Of a stretch of 64,000 bases of DNA, positions 51,551 to 60,182 are shown piece after piece (the stretch's first letter is position 1; every line of letters begins with the position of its first letter). Location of the stretch: NCBI RefSeq assembly GCF_025567285.1, contig NZ_JAOQJT010000003.1:310001-374000 (forward strand), written 5' to 3'. The stretch comes from Coprococcus aceti (GTDB lineage: Bacteria > Bacillota > Clostridia > Lachnospirales > Lachnospiraceae). Under the pieces are notes generated by a model. That model searched no databases. It saw only the letters and a list, made by a program, of their open reading frames with translations, and was not told where the DNA came from. The position numbers were made by a program, and so were the translations under genes.

Positions 51551-51586
51551 TATCCGGCGGTGCACATGTATCGCCGGATATTTTTG
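51551..51586 (+). terminator. Terminator after the alcohol dehydrogenase
   Basis: TATCCGGCG (51551-51559) pairs perfectly with CGCCGGATA (51572-51580), followed by five T. It isolates the dehydrogenase from rplM. Confidence 0.9.
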
Positions 51587-51599
51587 TTGGAAAAAATAG

Positions 51600-51628
51600 T
51601 TGACAACAAAATGTAATTATAATATACT
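51600..51628 (+). promoter_or_regulatory. Promoter for rplM-rpsI
   Basis: A perfect TTGACA (51600-51605) and TATACT (51623-51628) have a 17-base spacer. The resulting leader is about 105 nt; no clear terminator hairpin is seen in it. Confidence 0.8.
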
Positions 51629-51740
51629 TGCAAAGTATGCGAAGTTTATAAGTGTGTTTCGAACCAATGCCCCGGTAAGAAATGTGCTGAATATACATTA
51701 GTAAAGAAGATTATAAAAGAATAATTTAGGAGGTACCACG

Positions 51741-52175
51741 ATGAAGAGCTTTATGGCAAGCCCATCAACAATAGAGAGAAAGTGGTATGTAGTTGACGCT
51801 ACAGGACATACTTTAGGTCGTCTTGCATCAGAGATCGCAAGCATTTTAAGAGGAAAGAACAAGCCAACATATACACCACACATTGATACAGGTGATTATG
51901 TAATAGTAGTAAACGCTGACAAGATCCAGGTAACTGGTAAGAAGTTAGATCAGAAGGTATACTACAACCACTCAGATTATGTAGGTGGTATGAAAGAGAC
52001 AACTCTTCGTGAGAAGATGGCTAAGAAGCCAGAGGATGTTATCTACCTTGCAGTTAAGGGAATGCTTCCAAAGGGACCACTTGGCAGAGAGATGATCACA
52101 AAGCTTCACGTATACGCTGGTGCAGATCACAAGCATCAGGCACAGAAGCCAGAAGTATTAGAGATTAAGTACTAA
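51741..52175 (+). CDS. rplM: 50S ribosomal protein L13
   Basis: The 144-residue early assembly protein has KWYVVDATGHTLGRLASEIA, GDYVIVVNADKIQVTGKK and GMLPKGPLGREM. GGAGGTACC precedes the ATG. It is co-transcribed with rpsI 18 bases downstream. Confidence 0.97.
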   Translation: MKSFMASPSTIERKWYVVDATGHTLGRLASEIASILRGKNKPTYTPHIDTGDYVIVVNADKIQVTGKKLDQKVYYNHSDYVGGMKETTLREKMAKKPEDVIYLAVKGMLPKGPLGREMITKLHVYAGADHKHQAQKPEVLEIKY

Positions 52176-52193
52176 GAAGGAGGAGATTAACAG

Positions 52194-52589
52194 ATGGCTA
52201 AGACAACAAAGTTCTATGGAACAGGAAGAAGAAAAAGCAGTATCGCCAGAGTTTACATCACTCCAGGTACTGGTAAGATCGTTATAAACAAGAAGGATAT
52301 GGATGAGTACTTTGGCCTTGATACACTCAAGGTTATCGTAAAGCAGCCACTCGTTGCTACAGGCACAGAGGGTAAGTACGATGTACTCGTTAACGTATGT
52401 GGTGGTGGTTTCACAGGTCAGGCTGGAGCTATCAGACATGGTATTTCAAGAGCACTCCTTGAGGTTGATGCTGAGTACAGACCAATCCTTAAGAAGGCTG
52501 GATACCTTACAAGAGATCCAAGAATGAAGGAGAGAAAGAAGTACGGTCTCAAGGCCGCTCGTCGTGCTCCACAGTTCTCAAAGAGATAA
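52194..52589 (+). CDS. rpsI: 30S ribosomal protein S9
   Basis: The 131-residue protein contacts P-site tRNA through its C-terminal Lys-Arg tail (RRAPQFSKR). Seen: GTGRRKSSIARV, GGGFTGQAGAIRHGISRAL and LTRDPRMKERKKYG. AAGGAGGAG precedes the ATG, and the pair ends in a terminator. Confidence 0.97.
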   Translation: MAKTTKFYGTGRRKSSIARVYITPGTGKIVINKKDMDEYFGLDTLKVIVKQPLVATGTEGKYDVLVNVCGGGFTGQAGAIRHGISRALLEVDAEYRPILKKAGYLTRDPRMKERKKYGLKAARRAPQFSKR

Positions 52590-52613
52590 TTATATATCAT
52601 TTCAGATATATCA

Positions 52614-52655
52614 AGAACCCGCAGAAGTCCAACGCTTTTGTGGGTTCTTTTTTTC
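52614..52655 (+). terminator. Terminator after rpsI
   Basis: AAGAACCC (52614-52621) pairs with GGGTTCTT (52643-52650), followed by TTTTTT. The stem flanks are A- and T-rich. Confidence 0.88.
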
Positions 52656-52692
52656 AGAACTTTTGAGATTCAGATTAGGAGGAACAAAAGAT

Positions 52693-53877
52693 ATGGTGAC
52701 ATTATTGTCGAAGTTGTGGATCAAATCAGATAATTATAAGGATAGCAAGGTGAGGGAGAAATATGGTGTTCTTTGCGGAGCTGTTGGTATATTTTTGAAT
52801 GTATTATTGTTTCTGGGAAAATTCTTCGCTGGATTACTTTCGGGTGCTATCTCGATCACGGCGGATGCGTTCAACAATTTATCAGATGCAGGAAGCTCGT
52901 TTATATCTATGATAGGCTTTAAGTTATCTGGCAGAAAACCGGACCCGGATCATCCGTTTGGACATGGAAGAATAGAGTATATATCAGGCTTATTTGTAGC
53001 AGTCATGATCATATTGATGGCCTACGAGCTTATTAAAGATTCAATCGGAAAGATCCTACATCCGGAACTTCCAAAATTCAGCAGTCTAGTTGCCGTTATA
53101 CTCGTTGTTTCAATTGGAGTAAAGATATATATGTATTTCTACAACAGGAGTATAGGCAGAAAGATAGAGAGTGCGACCATGATAGCGACGGCGAAAGACA
53201 GTTTATCTGATACATTTTCCACAATGGTTGTTCTTGCATCTGCACTTGCTGCTCATTTCTGGAAAATACCTATAGATGGATATTGCGGGTTATTGGTGGG
53301 CGTAATGATACTCATAGCTGGCATCACTGCAATGAAGGATACGGTCAGCCCATTGCTTGGTCAGGCACCGGAACCAGAGCTTGTGGATGAGATCGAGAAG
53401 ATCGTGAGGTGTGATAAAAGGATCCTTGGTATTCATGATCTTGTGGTCCATGATTATGGACCTGGCAGACTTATGGTCAGCTTGCACGCAGAAGTTCCTT
53501 ATAAGGAAGATATTCTTGAACTGCATGATCTGATCGATCAGATAGAATTCTCTCTCAGAAAAGAACTAAATTGTGAGCCTGTCATTCACATGGACCCGAT
53601 AGTAGATGACGATGAGGAGACAAATGCTGTGAAAGCGCGGATCACTGAAATTATAGAATCACTTAATAAGGATAGCAGAAAAAATGAAAATGTTCAGTTT
53701 CACGACTTTAGAATGGTAAAGGGTTCAACACATTCCAATTTGATTTTTGATGTGGTTTTGCCACATGGATATCAAATGTCAGAAGAACAGATAATATCCT
53801 ATATCAAGGAAAAAGTTAGTGAGTACAATAAAAATTACTATTGTGTGATACATATTGACAGAGCGTATGTAAAATAA
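52693..53877 (+). CDS. Cation diffusion facilitator family transporter
   Basis: The 394-residue metal efflux protein has an N-terminal membrane domain of about six segments with the paired metal motifs DAFNNLSDAGSS and AKDSLSDTFSTM (Asp/Ser-Asp, a pattern often linked with manganese or broad specificity), plus a GHGRIEYISGLF stretch. A cytoplasmic domain (about 220-394) is longer than the usual 90 residues, suggesting two tandem ferredoxin-like folds. AGGAGG gives ATG 52693; the frame extends upstream through a terminator without support. The metal is not known. Confidence 0.88.
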   Translation: MVTLLSKLWIKSDNYKDSKVREKYGVLCGAVGIFLNVLLFLGKFFAGLLSGAISITADAFNNLSDAGSSFISMIGFKLSGRKPDPDHPFGHGRIEYISGLFVAVMIILMAYELIKDSIGKILHPELPKFSSLVAVILVVSIGVKIYMYFYNRSIGRKIESATMIATAKDSLSDTFSTMVVLASALAAHFWKIPIDGYCGLLVGVMILIAGITAMKDTVSPLLGQAPEPELVDEIEKIVRCDKRILGIHDLVVHDYGPGRLMVSLHAEVPYKEDILELHDLIDQIEFSLRKELNCEPVIHMDPIVDDDEETNAVKARITEIIESLNKDSRKNENVQFHDFRMVKGSTHSNLIFDVVLPHGYQMSEEQIISYIKEKVSEYNKNYYCVIHIDRAYVK

Positions 53878-53897
53878 TTCCAGATGGTGAGCATCCT

Positions 53898-53935
53898 GAT
53901 CACAGAAGAGTAAGACCTTCTGTGGTTATTATTAT
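53898..53935 (+). terminator. Probable terminator after the CDF gene
   Basis: CACAGAAG (53901-53908) pairs with CTTCTGTG (53917-53924). An AT-rich tail, rather than a clean T-run, follows. Confidence 0.55.
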
Positions 53936-53973
53936 TACATAATATATTTACATGTTTTTTCATAATCTTAGAT

Positions 53974-54002
53974 TTGACTTTACCATGATAAACTGTTACT
54001 AT
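53974..54002 (+). promoter_or_regulatory. Promoter of the amino-acid ABC operon
   Basis: TTGACT (53974-53979) and TACTAT (53997-54002) have a 17-base spacer. The leader of about 100 nt contains GCCCT/AGGGC (54016-54028) and GCAGATGC/GCATCTGC (54039-54073) hairpins. Confidence 0.65.
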
Positions 54003-54109
54003 GTTACCGTGTTGTGCCCTAATAGGGCTGTATATCATGCAGATGCCCAGTGTAGTGTGTTTCATGCATCTGCCAAGTATATTTAAGTATATTTCAGGAG
54101 GAAAAAAGT

Positions 54110-54907
54110 ATGAAAAAGTTATTATCACTGCTCTTAGTGGCAGCAATGGGACTTTCACTGGTTGGATGTGGCGGATCTGATAACGGATCTAAGAGTGAGT
54201 CAAAGAGTGATCTGGAGTATGTAAAGAATAAGGGAACTCTCGTTGTCGGCGTTACAGACTTCGCACCGATGGATTACAAGGATGAGTCAGGCAACTGGAT
54301 CGGATTTGACGCGGATATGGCATCAGCATTTGCAGAGAGCCTTGGGGTAAAGGCAGAGTTCGTAGAGATAGATTGGGACAACAAGATCATGGAGCTTGAC
54401 GGCAAGACCATCGACTGTGTATGGAATGGTATGACACTTACAGATGAGGTTACAAGCTCAATGGCATGTTCAGATGCATACTGCAACAATGCTCAGGTAG
54501 TTATCGTGCCAAATGATAAGGCAGACAAGTATCAGACAGTAGACAGCATCAAGGAGCTTACATTTGCTGTAGAGGCAGGAAGCGCAGGCGAGGATCAGGC
54601 CAAGGCGCTTGGTCTCAACTATACAGCGGTAAAGGCACAGGCAGATGCACTCATGGAAGTTGCAGCTGGAACATCAGATGCAGCAATCATTGATTCGCTT
54701 ATGGCAGCAGCTATGGTTGGTGAGGGAACAGGTTATGACAAGCTCACATATACCGTAGGTCTCAACAGCGAGGAGTATGGCGTTGGCTTCAGAAAGGACT
54801 CAGATCTTGTAGCTGAGCTCAACAAGTTCTTTGCAGACAGTAAGGCTGACGGTTCAATGGAGAAGTGTGCTGAGACATATAAGGTACAGGCTGCACTTGC
54901 AAAGTAA
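54110..54907 (+). CDS. Polar amino-acid ABC transporter binding lipoprotein
   Basis: This is a 265-residue lipoprotein with lipobox SLVGC. Seen: a family 3 solute-binding domain with GTLVVGVTDFAPMDY, IGFDADMASAFAESLGV and IDCVWNGMTLTDEV. It captures an amino acid outside the membrane for the following permease and ATPase. AGGAGG precedes the ATG. The exact amino acid cannot be read from the sequence. Confidence 0.9.
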   Translation: MKKLLSLLLVAAMGLSLVGCGGSDNGSKSESKSDLEYVKNKGTLVVGVTDFAPMDYKDESGNWIGFDADMASAFAESLGVKAEFVEIDWDNKIMELDGKTIDCVWNGMTLTDEVTSSMACSDAYCNNAQVVIVPNDKADKYQTVDSIKELTFAVEAGSAGEDQAKALGLNYTAVKAQADALMEVAAGTSDAAIIDSLMAAAMVGEGTGYDKLTYTVGLNSEEYGVGFRKDSDLVAELNKFFADSKADGSMEKCAETYKVQAALAK

Positions 54908-54958
54908 TAGATAAGATATAATTAGTATTTTTACCATCACTTAGAGAGAAAAATTATT

Positions 54959-55645
54959 ATGGATTTGTTTTTTGAACAGCTCCCGGTCGTACTTGGAGCT
55001 CTTAATACAGGATTTATACAGACATTAAAATTGTTCTTCGTGACATTGCTCGGTGCATTTCCACTTGGACTTCTCATAGCACTCGGTTCCATGTCAAAGT
55101 TTAAACCGCTCAGCTATCTTATGAAGTTCATTGTATGGATAGTGAGAGGTACACCACTTATGATACAGCTGCTCATCATATATTATTTCCCGGGACTTGT
55201 ATTCCACAACCCGGTATGGGGCGGCGGCGAAGGCGGAAGATTTGTAGCGGCATCGGTGTCATTCATAGTGAACTATGCCTGCTATTTCTCAGAGATTTAC
55301 CGTGGAGGTATTCAGGGTATTCCTGTAGGACAGGAGGAGGCCGGACTTGTGCTTGGCATGACTCCAAAGCAGATATTCTTCAAGGTCAAGCTTTTGCAGA
55401 TGATAAAGAAGATAGTTCCGGCGATGTCCAACGAGATCATAACTCTGGTCAAGGATACGTCCCTTGCCCGTATCATCGCACTTCAGGAGATAATCTGGGC
55501 AGGACAGGCATTCATGAAGGGTTCACAGGGAATCTCTGGTGCGATATGGCCACTATTCTTCTGCGCATTCTACTATCTGATATGGAATGGCGTACTCACA
55601 GTTTTACTTGGCAAATTAGAGAAGAAACTTGATTTCTTTAGATAG
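54959..55645 (+). CDS. Amino-acid ABC transporter permease
   Basis: The 228-residue HisM/GlnP-type permease has about five membrane segments. Seen: WIVRGTPLMIQLLIIYY and the coupling motif EEAGLVLGMTPKQIFFKVKL (EAA loop), followed by KDTSLARIIALQEI. The ribosome binding site is weak (AGAGAG). It lies 51 bases after the binding protein and 12 before the ATPase. Confidence 0.9.
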   Translation: MDLFFEQLPVVLGALNTGFIQTLKLFFVTLLGAFPLGLLIALGSMSKFKPLSYLMKFIVWIVRGTPLMIQLLIIYYFPGLVFHNPVWGGGEGGRFVAASVSFIVNYACYFSEIYRGGIQGIPVGQEEAGLVLGMTPKQIFFKVKLLQMIKKIVPAMSNEIITLVKDTSLARIIALQEIIWAGQAFMKGSQGISGAIWPLFFCAFYYLIWNGVLTVLLGKLEKKLDFFR

Positions 55646-55657
55646 GAGGAGCCGGAA

Positions 55658-56437
55658 ATGGCTATATTAGAGGTTGAACATATAAAAAAGAAGTTTGGCA
55701 AGACGGATGTGCTCAAGGATATAAGCTTTTCTCTGGAGCAGGGCGAGGTCCTTTCTATCATAGGATCATCAGGAAGTGGAAAGACAACACTTCTTCGCTG
55801 TCTGAACTTTCTGGAGATGCCGGATAACGGAGTAATCCGTGTAAAAGATGAGATCCTGCTTGATACAGACAAGCCGGAAACCCTTAAGGAGTCGGAGGTG
55901 CGCAAGAAGAGACTGCATTTTGGACTGGTGTTCCAGTCATTTAATCTTTTCCCGCAGTACACGGCACTTCAGAACGTGATGCTCGCAAGAGAGCTTCTGG
56001 CAAAGGAGAGACCGGATTTCAAAGTAAACAAGAAGAATATACTCGACGAGATAAGAGTCCAGGCAGAGGAACTTCTCCGCCAGATGGGACTTGAGGAAAG
56101 AATGAACAACTATCCTCACCAGCTTTCAGGCGGACAGTGCCAGCGAGTTGCTATAGCAAGGGCGCTTGCGTTGCAGCCGGACATCCTGTGTTTCGATGAG
56201 CCTACATCGGCTCTTGATCCGGAGCTCACAGGAGAGGTACTTAAGGTTCTCAGAAACCTTGCAGACAAAAAGACAACCATGATAATTGTTACCCATGAGA
56301 TGGCATTTGCAAAGGATGTTGCAAGTCAGGTCATATTCATGGATGATGGATATATACTTGAGCAGGGAAGACCTGACCAGGTATTTGACAATCCGAAGAT
56401 GGAGAGGACAAAACAGTTCCTTTCATCGTATTCATAA
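55658..56437 (+). CDS. Amino-acid ABC transporter ATP-binding protein
   Basis: This is a 259-residue ABC ATPase of the GlnQ type. Walker A is GSSGSGKTT, signature LSGGQCQRVAIARAL, Walker B ILCFDEPTSALDP. Compared with the usual 240 residues it has a charged insertion between Walker A and signature (LAKERPDFKVNKKNI area). GGAGGAGCC precedes the ATG. The operon ends at a strong terminator. Confidence 0.92.
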   Translation: MAILEVEHIKKKFGKTDVLKDISFSLEQGEVLSIIGSSGSGKTTLLRCLNFLEMPDNGVIRVKDEILLDTDKPETLKESEVRKKRLHFGLVFQSFNLFPQYTALQNVMLARELLAKERPDFKVNKKNILDEIRVQAEELLRQMGLEERMNNYPHQLSGGQCQRVAIARALALQPDILCFDEPTSALDPELTGEVLKVLRNLADKKTTMIIVTHEMAFAKDVASQVIFMDDGYILEQGRPDQVFDNPKMERTKQFLSSYS

Positions 56438-56449
56438 AGAATGTATATG

Positions 56450-56492
56450 ATCCCGGAGTATCGACAGGAGTCGATATTTCGGGATTTTTTTT
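56450..56492 (+). terminator. Terminator of the amino-acid ABC operon
   Basis: ATCCCG (56450-56455) pairs with CGGGAT (56480-56485), and inner TATCGAC/GTCGATA (56459-56476) extends the helix. A run of eight T follows. Confidence 0.88.
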
Positions 56493-56808
56493 ATGGAGTT
56501 GATGACTATATCACAAAGCCGTTTGATCTGGATGAGCTGCTTGTCAGGGTGGAATCCGTTCTTGGACGATGCGATAGAGACTGTAGACGTGGACGTGGCG
56601 GCACTCTGACATAGATTCGGACGATGAGATAGATGTGGATATGATATTCGATGCGTTCTGCCGTGGAAAGTCCAGACAGAAGGAGGGCGCAGGGCTGGGA
56701 CTTTACATAGTAAGGTGCCTTGCAGACAAGCTGGGACATGAGGTGAGCGCGGAGGTTGCCGGCGAGGTATTTACTATAAATATATCTATGTCGACTGACC
56801 GAGATTAA
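56492..56808 (+). pseudogene. Remnant of a response-regulator / histidine-kinase pair
   Basis: The frame from 56492 reads YGVDDYITKPFDLDELLVRV, the end of a receiver domain, and stops at 56612-56614. A different frame from about 56611 to 56808 reads GKSRQKEGAGLGLYIVRCLA then HEVSAEVAGEVFTINISM, the C-terminal ATPase G2 box of a sensor kinase. The DNA-binding domain and most of the kinase are missing, so a large deletion seems to have joined the two ends. No start codon or ribosome binding site is present. Confidence 0.8.
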
Positions 56809-56869
56809 AAATAACTTGGTCATGGCAATGTATTATGGCATGTGTATGAAAAATTAATACAGAAATAGC

Positions 56870-56932
56870 AAAGACACTAAATGTCGCTTGCCCAATGTCA
56901 GACGGGCAGGCAGCATTTGGTGTCTTTTTTTT
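56870..56932 (+). terminator. Bidirectional terminator between the remnant and the cupin gene
   Basis: AAAGACACTAAATG (56870-56883) pairs with 56914-56927 over 14 bp, with an inner TTGCCC/GGGCAG helix and eight T on the right. A-rich flanks on the left allow it to serve the minus-strand cupin gene too. Confidence 0.85.
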
Positions 56933-57010
56933 AAGAGGACAGAAGCATGCTTAAAACAATGGGACAATAAATCTGGCAATGCGTTCTACCTCATGTCACA
57001 TGAAAACATA

Positions 57011-57445
57011 TCAGCAATCCATTCCCATAGCCATGGCTTTGGTGGCCTGTGTCTCTCCCCTGGGATGATGTGGTGGGGCATAGATGGATGAGAGTTTCAG
57101 TGGATTATTGCCAATGTTGATGATGTTGTGCCATGTGCCGGCTGGTATACAGACGCATTCTCCTGCACAAAGATTCTGACGGAAGCACAGTTCGTTTGGG
57201 CAGCAGCCCATTCTGACTGAACACTGTCCCTGTTCGATCCGGATGATCTGATCGGTATTATCATGGATTTCCAAACCTACGTCTGAGCAGGCAGGTATAC
57301 ACATGACTGTCATCTGCATGAAACAGCCGGTCCACACGGTTTCGCGGTAATTGTGGTTCTGTAACGCTTTATCCCGGAGGTCTATAGTGCAGATGTTGTC
57401 ACGACAGTCAGGTCTGTTCGGAGAACAATGGTTGTTGCATTTCAT
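57011..57445 (-). CDS. Cysteine-rich cupin-domain protein
   Basis: The 144-residue protein has 15 Cys (about 10 percent), spread over the whole chain, including CNNHC at the N-terminus and GCC, LC and EC VC in the core. Cupin motif 1 is GLEIHDNTDQIIRIEQGQ and motif 2 is VCIPAGTWHNIINIG, with a C-terminal YAPPHHPRGETQ. Related cupins commonly carry the APPHHP ending. Metal or redox roles are plausible from the Cys content but not shown. It stands alone between the terminator and the maltodextrin operon. Confidence 0.78.
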   Translation of the reverse strand: MKCNNHCSPNRPDCRDNICTIDLRDKALQNHNYRETVWTGCFMQMTVMCIPACSDVGLEIHDNTDQIIRIEQGQCSVRMGCCPNELCFRQNLCAGECVCIPAGTWHNIINIGNNPLKLSSIYAPPHHPRGETQATKAMAMGMDC

Positions 57446-57587
57446 AGGATAGTCCTTTCAGATTTAATAGTTCTATTTATAGTATTCAGAAAGGATAGAA
57501 TATGACAAAAATTATACATTTTTATGTAACCTGGATTGTGAGCTATGTGAAAAAATGCAAAAAGTGATAAAAAAATTGAAAATAGTA

Positions 57588-57616
57588 TTGACATTTTGTA
57601 CATAAACAACTAATAT
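57588..57616 (+). promoter_or_regulatory. Promoter of the maltodextrin-type operon
   Basis: TTGACA (57588-57593) and TAATAT (57611-57616) have a 17-base spacer. The predicted start lies just before the operator at 57631. Confidence 0.75.
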
Positions 57617-57630
57617 AAGATATATCAAAT

Positions 57631-57655
57631 GGAAACGGTTCCAAAAACGTTTCCG
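57631..57655 (+). promoter_or_regulatory. LacI-family operator (cre-like) before the sugar-binding protein
   Basis: GGAAACG (57631-57637) and CGTTTCC (57649-57655) form a 7-base inverted repeat. Each half also resembles AAACG-type LacI/CcpA operators (GGAAACGGTTCC is itself palindromic). Placed right after the -10, it would block transcription when bound. The likely ligand is the LacI regulator at 62776 or CcpA. Confidence 0.72.
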
Positions 57656-57736
57656 AAAAAACAAAGTAACCATTAAGCAGCTCGTATAAGAGATGACTGA
57701 AGGAAAAATTTTTATTATTTTATGGGAGGAACCAAT

Positions 57737-59074
57737 ATGAACAAGAAAGGTATTGCGGCACTTGGACTGTCACTTATGATGGCAGGTACCATGTTGACAG
57801 GATGTGGCTCAGGAGATTCAGATGGAGCGGGAAAGAAGGCAGATGCAAAGGGCTCTGTATATTATCTGAACTTCAAGCCGGAGCAGGATGCACAGTGGCA
57901 GGAGCTTGCTAAGGTGTACACAGAGAAGACAGGCGTTGATGTTACGGTAGTTACAGCAGCTTCTGGTCAGTATGAGACTACTCTTAAGAGTGAGATGGGT
58001 AAGTCAGAATCACCTACCCTGTTCCAGGTAAATGGACCGGTTGGTCTTGCTTCCTGGAAGGACTATTGTTATGATCTTGGATCATCACAGGTGTATAAAG
58101 AACTCACATCTGAGGACTTTGCACTTAAGGATGGCGATAAGGTCGCAGGAATCGGATATGTTATAGAGTCATACGGAATCATTTACAACAAAGAGCTTTT
58201 AAGCAAAGCTGGATACACAGAGGATGATATCAAATCATTTGCAGACCTCAAGAAGGTGGCAGAGGATATAACAGCTAACTCAGACAAATTAGGATTCTCA
58301 GCATTTACATCAGCTGGAATGGACGGATCATCAGATTGGAGATTCAAGACACATCTTGCAAATCTTCCAATCTACTATGAATACAAGGCTGATGGAATCG
58401 ATACTACAGATGCGATCAAGGGTACATATCTTGATAATTACAGAAATGTATGGGATCTGTACATCAACAACTCAACAACCGATCCAAAGCAGCTCAGCAC
58501 AAAGACTGGTGATGATGCGGTTGCAGAGTTTGTTTCAGGACAGGCAGTATTTTATCAGAATGGTACATGGGCATACTCAGATGTATCATCACTTGGCGAT
58601 GACAACCTCGGAATGCTCCCTATCTATATCGGAGTAGATGGTGAGGAGAATCAGGGACTCTGTACAGGAAGTGAGAATTACTGGTGTGTAAATGCTAAGG
58701 CTTCAGAGGAAGATATCCAGGCAACTCTTGACTTCATGGAGTGGTGTGCTACAGATGATGTCGCACTTAAGGCAATCTGTGGTTCAGAGGGTGCTATGCC
58801 ATCAGGAGCTGATGGAATGGGATTTGTAACACCATTCAAGAAGAACATTGAGTCAACAAACCTTCTTGTAAACATTGCAAATGAGTATGTAGCAGAGGGC
58901 AAGACACCTGTAAGCTGGAACTTCACAACAATGCCATCAGAGCAGTGGAAGAACGACCTCGGATCAGCACTTACAACATATGCGGCAGATCAGACAGATG
59001 CCAACTGGGATCTTGTAAAGAGCGCATTTGTAGATGGATGGGCTAAAGAGGCTGCTGCAGCAAAGTCAAAATAA
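57737..59074 (+). CDS. Sugar (maltodextrin-type) ABC transporter binding lipoprotein
   Basis: The 445-residue lipoprotein has lipobox MLTGC. Seen: a family 1 extracellular binding domain with EKTGVDVTVVTAASGQYETTL, GYVIESYGIIYNKELL and AVFYQNGTWAYSDV. The adjacent MalF/MalG-type permeases, MalQ and the LacI regulator suggest a maltose or maltodextrin substrate; the sequence alone does not prove it. GGAGG serves ATG 57737. A perfect hairpin follows 80 bases after the stop. Confidence 0.88.
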   Translation: MNKKGIAALGLSLMMAGTMLTGCGSGDSDGAGKKADAKGSVYYLNFKPEQDAQWQELAKVYTEKTGVDVTVVTAASGQYETTLKSEMGKSESPTLFQVNGPVGLASWKDYCYDLGSSQVYKELTSEDFALKDGDKVAGIGYVIESYGIIYNKELLSKAGYTEDDIKSFADLKKVAEDITANSDKLGFSAFTSAGMDGSSDWRFKTHLANLPIYYEYKADGIDTTDAIKGTYLDNYRNVWDLYINNSTTDPKQLSTKTGDDAVAEFVSGQAVFYQNGTWAYSDVSSLGDDNLGMLPIYIGVDGEENQGLCTGSENYWCVNAKASEEDIQATLDFMEWCATDDVALKAICGSEGAMPSGADGMGFVTPFKKNIESTNLLVNIANEYVAEGKTPVSWNFTTMPSEQWKNDLGSALTTYAADQTDANWDLVKSAFVDGWAKEAAAAKSK

Positions 59075-59156
59075 AACATATTAACAAATAAACAATAGTA
59101 CACAACCCAAAAATAAAAAACATCACAAAATAAACCCAACTTAAAATATGAATAAA

Positions 59157-59175
59157 GTCCTGCAAGCTGCAGGAC
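59157..59175 (+). other. RNA hairpin after the sugar-binding protein gene
   Basis: GTCCTGCA (59157-59164) pairs with TGCAGGAC (59168-59175) around AGC, with no T-run after it. Such elements often protect the binding-protein mRNA and reduce expression of the permeases. Confidence 0.6.
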
Positions 59176-59339
59176 ACCAGGAAGGCTAACAGCTTTGCAA
59201 AGGCAGCTCATACCCGGAGGTGCCAGACTAGAGATGGATATGTATTCATATGCAAATATGTCTACATATCCATTTTTAGACTCAAAAGATATTGGAAAGA
59301 AAATTGATATGCAACAGAGTGGAGGTTATCAAAAAAATT

Positions 59340-60182
59340 ATGGAGAAAACGATAAAAAGATATTGGCCGGTGTTTCTGATACCGACAATGGCTGCGTTTG
59401 TTATAGGATTTATCGTGCCATTTGCCGAGGGAATATATCTGTCCTTCTGTAAGTTCACGACCATAAGGGACGCTGAATTTGTAGGATTACAGAATTATAT
59501 AGACGCATTCAAGGACTCAACATTCCCGGATGCATTTAAGTTTACAACATTATTTGCGATTGTCACACTTGTGCTTATAAATGTTCTTGCATTTCTTGTG
59601 GCACTGGCACTTACACAGAAGATCAAAGGAACTAATGTATTCAGAACGATATTCTTTATGCCGAATCTTATAGGTGGTATCGTACTTGGATATGTATGGC
59701 AGCTTATATTTGATGCCATATTCTCAAAGTTTGACACAGCCCTGAAACTCAATGAAGTCCTCGGTTTCTGGGGATTGGTTATACTGGTGTGCTGGCAGCA
59801 GATAGGATATATGATGATTGTTTATATTGCAGGACTTCAGGCAATACCTGAAGACATTCAGGAAGCGGCCATGATTGATGGCGCAAATAGAACACAGAGA
59901 CTTTTCAGAGTTACGATCCCGAACATGATGCCATCCATAACTATATGTACATTCCTCACAATAACCAACTCGTTCAAACTGTTTGACCAGAACCTGGCAC
60001 TCACAGGAGGCGAGCCTCTTCATAAGACAGAGATGCTTGCGCTCAATATATATGAGACGTTTTATGGAAGAGTAGGATATGAGGGAGTAGGTCAGGCCAA
60101 GGCAGTCATATTCTTTATACTGGTAGTAGCGATAGGACTCATACAGCTTAGGCTTACAAGATCAAAGGAGGTGCAGCAGTAA
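59340..60182 (+). CDS. Sugar ABC transporter permease, MalF-like
   Basis: The 280-residue permease has about six membrane segments, VFRTIFFMPNLIGGIVLGYV, and the coupling loop QEAAMIDGANRTQRLFRVTIP. The first in-frame codon (TTG, 59292) is poorly placed; the ATG at 59340 follows GGAGG at 59321-59325, though the spacing of 14 is long. Its last base overlaps the next ATG. Confidence 0.9.
   Translation: MEKTIKRYWPVFLIPTMAAFVIGFIVPFAEGIYLSFCKFTTIRDAEFVGLQNYIDAFKDSTFPDAFKFTTLFAIVTLVLINVLAFLVALALTQKIKGTNVFRTIFFMPNLIGGIVLGYVWQLIFDAIFSKFDTALKLNEVLGFWGLVILVCWQQIGYMMIVYIAGLQAIPEDIQEAAMIDGANRTQRLFRVTIPNMMPSITICTFLTITNSFKLFDQNLALTGGEPLHKTEMLALNIYETFYGRVGYEGVGQAKAVIFFILVVAIGLIQLRLTRSKEVQQ

Noticed and set aside
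56888..57091. A 67-codon plus-strand frame after the kinase remnant
   Set aside because: It begins inside the terminator stem and ends within the oppositely oriented cupin gene.
59195..59452. An 85-codon frame between the sugar-binding protein and the MalF-like permease
   Set aside because: It overlaps the permease start in another frame and shows no domain; the ATG at 59340 with GGAGG upstream accounts for the coding there.
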